From: CAMDBL01 sp964498125
Lineage (GTDB): Bacteria; Pseudomonadota; Alphaproteobacteria; Rhizobiales; Hyphomicrobiaceae
Direction: 5' to 3'
Assembly (NCBI GenBank): GCA_964498125.1
Contig: CAZCGE010000049.1
Location: forward strand, 1 to 29,676
Length of the DNA: 29,676 bases
Position 1 is the stretch's first letter; every line of letters begins with the position of its first letter. A program made the position numbers and the translations under genes. A model generated the notes under the pieces. That model made no database searches. It was not told the origin of the DNA and saw nothing but the letters and a program-made list of their open reading frames with translations. Below, in pieces: positions 21,311 through 29,500 of the stretch.

Positions 21311-22384
21311 TCAACTTCGCGGAGTGGCCGCCCTTTTCAGCCGGTCGTTGATCGCCTCGCCGAGGCCGTAAGCCGGGATCGGCATGACTGCGATGGCGGC
21401 GGCGCCGCTGGCATCGAGCTGGCGCAGGGCGGCGAACAGATTGGCGGCGGCCTCGATCAGGTCGCCGGTGGGGCTCAGATTGATCATTGGACCGGCGGTC
21501 GGTGGCACCACGTCCCCGAACGCCAGCAGCGCCTCGCCCGGCTGCACGTCTTTCGCCTCCAGCCGCAAGCGAGCCCTCGGCGCATAGTGGCTGACGAGCT
21601 GGCCCGGCGAGACCGGACGGGCACCGCCGTCGAAGGCGCGCGCGATGTTCGCGCCCAGCACCGCCTCGATCGCCTCGGCCGGCACCGCGCCGGGCCGCAA
21701 CATGACGATGTGATCTCCGGTAGCATCGAGCACAGTCGATTCCAGGCCGTGCGCGGTGGGGCCGCCGTCGATGATCGTGAGCGCGTTCGAGCTGGGGTCA
21801 GACCCCTCACACCGACCGTCTCGATCTACGTACGACCGTCGAAGTGAGGGGTCTGACCCCATGGCGTCCGTGGCGTGTGAGGGGTCTGACCCCACCTCTC
21901 CGAAATCCGCCGCGACATGCTGGGCCGTCGTGGCGCTGACGTGGCCCGACCGGTTGGCCGAGGGGGCGGCCACCGGCACGCCGGCCGCCGTCAGCAGGGC
22001 GCGCGCCACCGGGTGGTCAGGCACGCGGATGGCGACCGTGTCGAGTCCCGCGCTCACCAGATCCGACAGCCCGCTGTCCGCTCGTCGTCGCAGCACCAGG
22101 GTCAGCGGCCCCGGCCAAAACTCCTGCGCCAACCTTAGCGCGAGCGCGGGAAACACCGCCAGCCGCTCCGCCGCGGCGAGGTCCGGCACATGCACGATCA
22201 GCGGGTTGAAGCGCGGCCGCCCCTTGGCGGCGAAGATGGCCGCCACCGCCCGCCCATTGGTCGCGTCCGCGCCGAGCCCGTACACCGTCTCGGTCGGGAA
22301 AGCGACCAGTTCGCCCGCCCGCAACAGGGCGCCGGCCTTGTCGATTGCGTCCGCGCTCGCCTTCAAAATGGGGACAGCCACCAT
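21311..22384 (-). CDS. tsaC: L-threonylcarbamoyladenylate synthase (Sua5/YrdC type) with repeat-derived segments
   Basis: A 357-residue Sua5-type enzyme that makes threonylcarbamoyl-AMP from threonine, bicarbonate and ATP, the first step of t6A modification of ANN-decoding tRNAs. The YrdC domain shows AFPTETVYGLGADAT (28-42), KGRPRFNPLIVHV (54-66), FWPGPLTLVL (89-98), VPVAAPSANRSGHVS (136-150) and IDGGPTAHGLESTVLD (205-220); the C-terminal Sua5 domain runs from about 245. Residues about 164-198 are an insertion with three G-S-D-P motifs encoded by palindromic repeats; without it the domain has normal length. The start MVAVPILKA at 22384 is encoded by a REP-like arm, and another in-frame ATG at 22441 lies in the opposite arm. 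Essential in most bacteria, so it is presumably functional. Confidence 0.9.
   Translation of the reverse strand: MVAVPILKASADAIDKAGALLRAGELVAFPTETVYGLGADATNGRAVAAIFAAKGRPRFNPLIVHVPDLAAAERLAVFPALALRLAQEFWPGPLTLVLRRRADSGLSDLVSAGLDTVAIRVPDHPVARALLTAAGVPVAAPSANRSGHVSATTAQHVAADFGEVGSDPSHATDAMGSDPSLRRSYVDRDGRCEGSDPSSNALTIIDGGPTAHGLESTVLDATGDHIVMLRPGAVPAEAIEAVLGANIARAFDGGARPVSPGQLVSHYAPRARLRLEAKDVQPGEALLAFGDVVPPTAGPMINLSPTGDLIEAAANLFAALRQLDASGAAAIAVMPIPAYGLGEAINDRLKRAATPRS
21793..21894. repeat. 102-bp in-frame palindromic repeat insertion inside tsaC
   Basis: Three copies of an 18-bp unit: TGGGGTCAGACCCCTCAC (21793-21810) and its exact reverse complement at 21844-21861 and 21877-21894. The length 102 is divisible by three and no stop codon is created. 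Because GGGGTCAGACCCC is nearly palindromic, both orientations encode Gly-Ser-Asp-Pro in the frame used. It lies between the AQHVAADFG helix and the strand leading to IDGGPTAHGLESTV, a surface loop in YrdC folds. Confidence 0.9.
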
Positions 22385-22444
22385 TTGTGCAATCCTTCCA
22401 ACTGTCTCGTCCGGTTGGTCGATAATGGTGGCTGTCCCCATTTT
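22365..22444. repeat. REP pair (REPIN-like) overlapping the tsaC start
   Basis: A perfect 21-bp inverted repeat (22365-22385 and 22424-22444, core GGGGACAGCCACCAT) encloses 38 bases. It lies over the start of tsaC and in the gap to the divergent acyl-CoA dehydrogenase gene. Each arm contains an ATG in the tsaC frame: 22441 (MGTATI) and 22384 (MVAVPI). Confidence 0.85.
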
Positions 22445-22503
22445 GCTTCCCTAATGTGGGCGCCGATCTGGCCGCTGCCCCACCAACACCGTCGAGGATG
22501 ATC

Positions 22504-24273
22504 ATGACCTATCAGGCACCCGTGGACGACATCCTGTTCGCCCTCCAGAGCGCCGTCGGTCTCGATGAGCTGATCGAGCGCGGCATATACGACGGTCTGG
22601 ACCAGGATACCATCGCCGCCATCATCACCGAGGCGGCCAAGTTCGGCGCCGAGGTGCTCGACCCGCTCAATGCCATCGGCGACAAGCAGGGCTCCAAGCT
22701 GACGAATGGCGTGGTCACGACTCCTCCCGGCTGGAAGGCGGCCTACGACCAGTACGTCGCCGGCGGCTGGGCGGCGCTGCCGAGCCCGGCCGAGTGGGGC
22801 GGCCAGGGCCTGCCGGCCGTCGTCGCCATGGCCACCAACGAGATCTGGAACGCCTCCAACCTGTCGTTCGGCCTCGGCCCGCTGCTGACGCACGGCGCCA
22901 TCGACGCGCTGATGGCCGACGGCTCGGAAGAATTGAAACGCATCTACCTGCCGAAGATGTCGAGCGGCGAGTGGATGGGCACCATGAACCTGACCGAGCC
23001 GCAGGCCGGTACGGATCTGGGCCACATCCGCACCAAGGCCGTGCCGCGGGGCGACGGCACCTATAAAATCTTCGGCACCAAGATCTTCATCACCTACGGC
23101 GAGCACGACCTGACCAGCAACATCATCCACATGGTGCTGGCCCGCCTGCCCGACGCCCCTCCCGGCACACGCGGCATTTCTCTCTTTCTTGTTCCCAAGT
23201 TCCTGGTCAACGCCGACGGCTCGCTCGGCGCCCGCAACGACGTCGTCTGCGCCGGCCTCGAGCACAAGCTCGGCATTCACGCCAGCCCCACCTGCGTGAT
23301 GAAGTACGGCGAGAAGGACGGCGCCATCGGCTACCTTGTGGGGCAGGAGAACCGCGGCCTCAACACCATGTTCATCATGATGAACCTCGCCCGCCTCGCC
23401 GTCGGCGTGCAGGGCGTCGGCCTCGCCGAGCGGGCGACACAGCGCGCCGTCGCCTACGCCAAGGAGCGCCGCCAGGGCCGCACGGCGTCGTCCAAGGCCG
23501 GCGAGATGGGGCCGATCATCGAGCATGCCGACATCCGCCGCTCGATCCTGACCATGCGGGCGCTGACACAGGCGGCGCGCGCGATCTGCCTCGTCACCGC
23601 GCGCGAGCTCGATATTTCCCACCTGAGCAAGAACGAGGCGGAGCGCACGGCGGCGGCCAACAAGGCGGCATTGCTGACGCCGATCGCCAAGGCCTTCTCC
23701 ACCGACATCGGTGTCGAGGTGACGTCGATGGGCCTGCAGATCCACGGCGGCATGGGCTTCATCGAGGAGACGGGCGCCGCGCAATACTACCGCGATGCCC
23801 GCATTCTGCCGATCTACGAGGGCACCAACTCCGTGCAGGCCATCGACCTCGTCACGCGCAAATTACCGCTCGAGGGCGGCAGGGTGATGCTGGCCTATCT
23901 CGGCGAGCTGGATGCCACCGTCAAGGAGGTCCAGGCCTCCAACCAGCGGAGCTTCGGCAAGATGGGGCAGCGGCTGGCCGAAACCGTCGACGCGCTGAAG
24001 GAGGCCTCGCTATGGATGGGGCGCGCGCTGCAGAAGAACCCGGAGGCGGCACTCGCGGGCGCCACGCCCTACCTGCGGTTGTTCGGGCTGGCGGCCGGCG
24101 GCCACTACCTCGCCCGCGGCGCGCTGGCCGCCGTGCGCGGTGGCTCGACGGCGGAGACTCACCACATCGCGCTGGCCCGCTTCTTCGCCGAGAACCTCGC
24201 CACCGCCGCGCCGGGCCTGGCAACCAGCATCACGGGAGGCGCCGATGCGGTGCTGGGAGCCATGGTGGCGTAG
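22504..24273 (+). CDS. Acyl-CoA dehydrogenase, long C-terminal-extended type
   Basis: A 589-residue FAD enzyme of the acyl-CoA dehydrogenase group with an extra C-terminal helical domain, as in 3-methylmercaptopropionyl-CoA dehydrogenase (DmdC) and related proteins. Features: NLTEPQAGTDLGHIRTKA (FAD/substrate binding), FGTKIFITYGEHD, GLEHKLGIHASPTCVM, the ITSMGLQIHGGMGFIEE-type segment, and ILPIYEGTNSVQAIDLVTRKL with the likely catalytic Glu. Family members oxidise varied acyl-CoAs; DmdC identity is not established. The ATG at 22504 follows GAGGATG; ATG 22498 is also in frame. The TAG stop codon is part of a palindromic repeat. Confidence 0.9.
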   Translation: MTYQAPVDDILFALQSAVGLDELIERGIYDGLDQDTIAAIITEAAKFGAEVLDPLNAIGDKQGSKLTNGVVTTPPGWKAAYDQYVAGGWAALPSPAEWGGQGLPAVVAMATNEIWNASNLSFGLGPLLTHGAIDALMADGSEELKRIYLPKMSSGEWMGTMNLTEPQAGTDLGHIRTKAVPRGDGTYKIFGTKIFITYGEHDLTSNIIHMVLARLPDAPPGTRGISLFLVPKFLVNADGSLGARNDVVCAGLEHKLGIHASPTCVMKYGEKDGAIGYLVGQENRGLNTMFIMMNLARLAVGVQGVGLAERATQRAVAYAKERRQGRTASSKAGEMGPIIEHADIRRSILTMRALTQAARAICLVTARELDISHLSKNEAERTAAANKAALLTPIAKAFSTDIGVEVTSMGLQIHGGMGFIEETGAAQYYRDARILPIYEGTNSVQAIDLVTRKLPLEGGRVMLAYLGELDATVKEVQASNQRSFGKMGQRLAETVDALKEASLWMGRALQKNPEAALAGATPYLRLFGLAAGGHYLARGALAAVRGGSTAETHHIALARFFAENLATAAPGLATSITGGADAVLGAMVA

Positions 24274-24320
24274 GTCGGACCTCCCCCGGATCAAGAGTCC
24301 GGGGTCGCTCCGACCTACGC
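24268..24320. terminator. Two-way hairpin repeat carrying both stop codons
   Basis: A 12-bp inverted repeat GCGTAGGTCGGA (24268-24279) and TCCGACCTACGC (24309-24320) with an inner stem CCCCGGA/TCCGGGG (24284-24290, 24298-24304) and a 7-base loop. TAG in the left arm ends the acyl-CoA dehydrogenase; TAG in the right arm (minus strand) ends the DUF3422 gene. It is in the right place for a bidirectional terminator, though without T-runs. A degenerate copy lies at 15480. Confidence 0.75.
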
Positions 24321-25628
24321 GTCCGCCTCCGCGTCGGTCGCCTCGCGTTGGACCCAGGCGCTGCGAGCGCGACGCAGCAGGCCCCAGATGGCGAGCACCA
24401 CGAGCGGCACGGAGAGTGCCACCACCATTTCGGGTGACACGGACTTGGGCAGCAGCGACGCCTCCTTGAGGCCCTTGGCAATATAGCCGACGAGGCCGAC
24501 GACGTAGTAGCTGATGGCGGCGACTGACAGCCCTTCCACGGTTTGCTGCAGACGCAGCTGCAGGCGGCTGCGGCGATTCATCGACATGAGCAGGGCGCGG
24601 TTCTGCTCCTCCAGCTCCAGCTGGATCCGCGTGCGCAGCAGATCGACCGCATGCGCGAGGCGTACCGACAACGTCTGCTGGCGCCCGTCGACGGCGTTGC
24701 AGGTGGCGATGGCCGGGCTGAAGCGCCGGCGCAGGAAGCGCGAGAAGCTGACGTAGCCGCTGTACTCGCGCTCGCGGATGACGTCGAGGCGGGTTGCCAC
24801 CAACTCACTGTAGGCGCGCGTGGCGCCGAACCGGTACGAGGTCTCGGCGATCTGCGCCTCGAGCTCGGCCGACAGCGCCGTCAACTGGTGCAGCAGGTCA
24901 CGGCTGGCACTCGCGTCGTGGGCGCCGGTCATCTCGCGGCTGAGACCGAGCAGCGACTGCTCGATGCGCCGCAGGCCCGGGTCCGCCTGGCGCGCCACCG
25001 GCAGCCCGAGCAGCGCCAGGCAGCGGTAGGTCTCGAGCTCGAGCAGGCGTTGCACGAGGCGTCCCGCGCGCGTCGGGCTCAGCCCGAAATCCTCGACGAG
25101 AAAGCGGACGATGCCGTCGCCGTCCGCGCGAAAATCGCTGGCGACGCGGGCATGGCCCTCGGCCGCCTCGATCACCGTCAGGCTGGCCCTGTCGAACAGC
25201 TGCTCCAACCGCCCGGTGTCGGCGGCGCCAAGCACCAGCGCCAGATCCATGGCCACCAGCAGACGGCCGGCCGGCACGAAAGCGTCGAACGCCGGCGGGC
25301 TGCGTGGCAATGGCGAACCGAACGGCGGCTGCGCATCTTCGGCGGTGGCCCAGGTGTAGGTCGCGAACTCGGCGTGCCGCTCCCACCGCAAGGTCCAGGC
25401 TGCGTGCGCGATGCTGTGGAACCGGGCGCCGGGCTGCGGCGGCGGCGCGCCGAGCGCGGCACACAAGGCCGCCAGCCGCTCCGGCTCCTCGGCGCCCTGC
25501 GCCGGATCGAGCACGAAGGCGAAATGATGCAGGCGGTGCGGAATGGTGAACGGCAGGAACGGCCGCACGTGCAATTCTTCCAGCACCGCGCGACGCGACT
25601 CGTGCTCGCTAAATTGTCCCACAGTCAC
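24315..25628 (-). CDS. DUF3422 membrane protein
   Basis: A 437-residue protein of the DUF3422 family, found mainly in alpha- and betaproteobacteria. The N-terminus has HESRRAVLEELHVRPFLPFTIPHRLHHFAFVL; a long predicted helical region follows with YSGYVSFSRFLRRRFSPAIATC, and two C-terminal membrane helices (about 350-375, SVAAISYYVVGLVGYIAKGL, and 385-410, VVALSVPLVVLAIWGLL). Function unknown. The start is GTG at 25628, preceded by AAGGAGG with good spacing. It is convergent with the acyl-CoA dehydrogenase and divergent from the crotonase gene. Confidence 0.88.
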   Translation of the reverse strand: MTVGQFSEHESRRAVLEELHVRPFLPFTIPHRLHHFAFVLDPAQGAEEPERLAALCAALGAPPPQPGARFHSIAHAAWTLRWERHAEFATYTWATAEDAQPPFGSPLPRSPPAFDAFVPAGRLLVAMDLALVLGAADTGRLEQLFDRASLTVIEAAEGHARVASDFRADGDGIVRFLVEDFGLSPTRAGRLVQRLLELETYRCLALLGLPVARQADPGLRRIEQSLLGLSREMTGAHDASASRDLLHQLTALSAELEAQIAETSYRFGATRAYSELVATRLDVIREREYSGYVSFSRFLRRRFSPAIATCNAVDGRQQTLSVRLAHAVDLLRTRIQLELEEQNRALLMSMNRRSRLQLRLQQTVEGLSVAAISYYVVGLVGYIAKGLKEASLLPKSVSPEMVVALSVPLVVLAIWGLLRRARSAWVQREATDAEADA

Positions 25629-25746
25629 GTCCTCCTTGCCCAGTCGGCGGTGTGTCAGCGGTGTTGCGCCGCGCGCGCGAACCGTTCAGGATCGGCCGCA
25701 AACCAGACGATGCCCTCGCCAGCTCGTGCTTGCAACGGCCAGCCCC

Positions 25747-26532
25747 ATGACAGTCAGCCCCATGTTCGACCTCTCCATCACCACCACCGACGGCATCCAG
25801 ATCATCCGCTTGATGCGGGTTGAAAAGAAAAATGCGCTGACCTCGGTCATGTATGCCGGCATGGCGGATGCGCTGGCGGCGGGCGATGCCAATCCAGATG
25901 TGGCAGCCCATCTGTTCGTCGGGTCGCAAGGCGTGTTCTGCGCCGGCAGCGACATCGCCGAGTTCCTGATGCGGGCGCGGGGCCAGAGCGGACTGAGCGA
26001 GCCGATCATCCGGTTCATCCGGGCCCTGCCCACCACACGCAAGCCGATGATCGCCGCCGTCGACGGCCTCGCCATCGGCATCGGCACGACGATGCTGCTG
26101 CACTGCGACCTGGTCTACGCCAGCCAAACGGCCACCTTGCGCACGCCATTCCTCGATCTCGGCATTCTGCCCGAGGCGGGCTCCAGCCTGTTGATGCCGC
26201 GGCGCATGGGGCACGCGCGCGCCTTCGAGATGCTGGCGCTCGGCTCGGTGTTCTCAGCCGAGCGCGCGCGCGAGGCCGGCCTCGTCAACGCCGTGGTGCC
26301 GGCCGGCGAGCTGGAAGCCACGGCGTTGGACGCCGGACGCCGGCTGGCCGCCAAGCCGCCCGAGGCGCTGGCGCTCGCCCGCCGGCTGATGCGCGGCGAT
26401 CCAGCCGAAATCGTCAAGCAGATCGACCTGGAGGTGGAGGAGTTCCGCCAACGCCTCGTCTCCCCTGAAGCGCGCGAGGCCTTCCAGGCCTTCCTGGAAA
26501 AGCGCAAGCCCGATTTCAAGACGCTGCGCTGA
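25747..26532 (+). CDS. Enoyl-CoA hydratase/isomerase family protein
   Basis: A 261-residue crotonase-fold protein. VFCAGSDIAEF and AVDGLAIGIGTTMLLHCDLVYAS form the oxyanion-hole regions. In the active site PFLDLGILPEAGSSLLMPRRMG keeps the Glu of PEAG (equivalent to rat Glu164), while the first Glu is replaced by Asp or another residue, a pattern closer to enoyl-CoA isomerases than to classical hydratases. It probably acts in beta-oxidation of fatty or unsaturated acids. ATG codons at 25747 and 25762 are both possible; neither has a strong ribosome site. Confidence 0.85.
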   Translation: MTVSPMFDLSITTTDGIQIIRLMRVEKKNALTSVMYAGMADALAAGDANPDVAAHLFVGSQGVFCAGSDIAEFLMRARGQSGLSEPIIRFIRALPTTRKPMIAAVDGLAIGIGTTMLLHCDLVYASQTATLRTPFLDLGILPEAGSSLLMPRRMGHARAFEMLALGSVFSAERAREAGLVNAVVPAGELEATALDAGRRLAAKPPEALALARRLMRGDPAEIVKQIDLEVEEFRQRLVSPEAREAFQAFLEKRKPDFKTLR

Positions 26533-26564
26533 ATACGGGAACGGCGACGCGCCGTCTGCCGGCA

Positions 26565-29500
26565 TCAGATCGTTATCGTGTGCTGCATGTCGGCGGTGTC
26601 CTGGAAAATGATCGTGATCGTGCTTGGCGCCTGGATGCCGGCAGTGCCTGGCGTGCTGTCGATGATCGCCACTTGCACGGCGGCGTCCGCCCCCGTGCCG
26701 TCGGCATCGACGCTCAGCACACCGGAGGAGCTGTTGTACTGCACGTAGTCGGCGATGCCGCCCGGCGTCGGGTCCTCGAACAGGGCCATCAGATCCACCA
26801 CGTCGCCGGTGCCGTAATCCGCGATCAGGTCGCTGACTTCAGGCAGCGGCGAGAATACAAACCGGTCAGCGCCGGTGCCGCCGGTCAGCGTGTCGGCGCC
26901 GCCACCGCCGATCAGGATGTCGTTGCCGTCCAGGCCTGAAAGGTTGTCATTGCCGAGCCCACCGGAAAGGACGTTGATGCCGCTATTGCCGGTCAGCGTG
27001 TCGCCAAAGTCGGAGCCGATCGTGTGTGGGGTCGTCGTTGAAGCCGTGTCGGTCACGGACGCTGCATTTGCGGAGAAATTGTCCACGCCCTGCGTCGCTG
27101 GCGTCAGCGTGATACCGATGGAACTCGCCGCCGCGTCGCCGTCCCGATCGACGACCTCGATCGGAACGTTGAACGTGACGGGATCACTGGTCGGCACGGC
27201 GGCGCCGAAGCCGCCGATCTGAAAAACGTCACCTGATATATGGGTGTACTCGATACTGTTATAGCCATTTGCGGTGAAGACACCGATCTGCGTCGATGTA
27301 CTGTTCGTCGCAACCACCCCGCCAACGTCGACCGAGCCATCCACATTCATGGCGAGGGTGAAGGTTTGCCCGCCGATCACGTAGGACGGCAGCAATGGCA
27401 GCGCCAGGTTGATGGTCTGAGTGGCTCCGTTGTAGCCGATGACGATGCTGGTGAGCGGATCGATGACGCCATCGCCGACCACGGTGTTTCCGTCGGGATC
27501 ATCGAAAGCGGTGATGCGTACGGTTGAGCCGTTTGTGGCCGTGAAAGTGGCCGTGGAGCCGTTGACGGTGTAGTGGCCATCGAACTCGTGGTCGCGCTTG
27601 GTTGAATTGTCATAGTCGCCGCCACCGCCGCCACCGGCGGGGTTCCCCCGAAGATCCGTGACAAAATCAATTCTGAAAGTTTCATGTGCAGCCCCAGAAG
27701 ACCCTACGAACGTGTTCGAGACGCCGCCTGCGCTGGCCGTGGTGTTGATCGATCCGGCATGAATCCCGTCGACCTCTGGTGTCAGCAGCAGGTCGGAGCT
27801 GTTGTTGTCGATAGGCACAGCAACCGTCTCTCCAACCCCAATGAATTCTGCCCACGGAGTGTTGCCGCCAAAGAAATCGTAGGCACCTTCGTTGAAGTCC
27901 ACTGTCGTCCTGCTGTCCACCGTCGCATTCATATCGACGGTGTACGTGGCGGTCACGGGATCAAGCGTCATGACAAATACCGCAGTCGCGCCGGCCATTC
28001 CCGTCAGCGTCAGGCCATCGTCGGACACATCGTAGATGATCGGCACGCCGGCGGCTGTCAGCCCGCTGTTCGCGTCTTCCAGCGACGGCGAGAACCGCAC
28101 CGTTCCACCGTCGGCGCCAGTGTTGTTGGCCAGCGTGCCGTCGAGATCCAGGTCGAACGCGATCGCTTCCCCGGCGACATTTTTTACCACGGCGTGGGTT
28201 GGTGCCGTCGGGATCGCCGCGTCGTCATCGACGTCGATGGTCAGCGTGCTCGCCGCCGTGTCGCCGTCGCCATCTTGCACCGTGTACGTGACCGTGAATG
28301 CGGCGTTGTTCTCATTGTCAGCGGTTGCGTGCAGGATCGGCTTGACCTGGGTGATGGTGAAATCGCCCGAGGTGCTGTCCGTCAGTGTAACTGTTATCAC
28401 GCCGACGGCGACGCCCGCCTGCACCTGCTTGATGGTCAGCGCCGTGCCGCCGGTGACCGTGTAATAGAAACTGCCTTCCGCAGTCGTGGGCGCCGACGTG
28501 AGCCCCGTCACCCCCGTGAGCAATGTCGTACCGGGCCCGTCGGCGCCGTAGGCGTGGCTCAGGTTGCCGATAGCCGATACCGGGCCATTGGTTAGCAAGT
28601 CCAGGTCGCCAGTTCCTCCCAGGATGCCGCCGGGTAGCGCGTCCTCGTCGAGGAAGATGGCAGAGTTCGTGCCGGCCGTTGGCGCATCGTCCTCGATCGT
28701 GATTGACAGCGACGTCGCAATTGTCGCCGTGCCATCGGAGACGTTCACCGGCACAACCAGCGTCTTGATGTCTTCTGCGGCGGTTTCGAGGTGATCGACC
28801 GGACCACTCAGCGTCACAGTGTAAGCGCCGGCATTGCTGATGGTCACCGTCACAATCGGCGTCGCCCCCACGCTGCCGACCAAAGTGCCGGTGCCGACGC
28901 CCGACCATGCCACGGGCACGCCACCCGACGTCAGCACCGCGCCAGGATCGCCGAACGTGACGGTGAGCGGCCCTCCGTCCACATCGGAAACAGTAATGTT
29001 TCCGCTGAAGGTCGTGCTGTTTGTCGTGTCCGAGGGGCTACCCGAATTGTCTGCAATGGCATTGGCGAGCCCTTCCTCCGACACCACCGCGGTGCCGGAC
29101 GTGGCAGTGGGCGCGTCGTTGACCGGCGTCACCGACAGCGTCAGCGTGCCGGTGTCGGTGAGCGAGCCGTCCGAAACTGTATACGTCGCAACTGGCACCG
29201 ATCCGTTGAAGTCGAGCGCTGGCACGAAGCTATAACTGCCGTTGGCGTTGATCGTCAGATCGCCGAAGCCGGTGATCGTCGCCGTCGTGCCGGCGGCATA
29301 GACCGTCAGATCGCCCGCGACCGTGAACTGCGTCACGGTCAGACTGCCGTCGTCCACGTCGACATCGCCCACCAGCACATCGCCCGCCGTGCCGTCGGCG
29401 ACCGTCAGCGTGGTGTCCTCGGCCGTCGAGTTGGTCTCGTCGTCCGCCACTGGCGCATCGTCAACCGAGGTGACGTTGATCGTCACCGTCGCCGTCGAGG

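Noticed and set aside
21793..21894. Three repeat units considered as a small CRISPR array
   Set aside because: Units are in mixed orientation, spacers are of unequal length (33 and 15 bases), and they lie inside the tsaC reading frame.
24543..25823. Long plus-strand open frame (426 codons) opposite the DUF3422 gene
   Set aside because: It lies antisense to a gene with a clear family match, has an Arg/Gln/Ala-rich composition typical of shadow frames in high-GC DNA, and no ribosome site.
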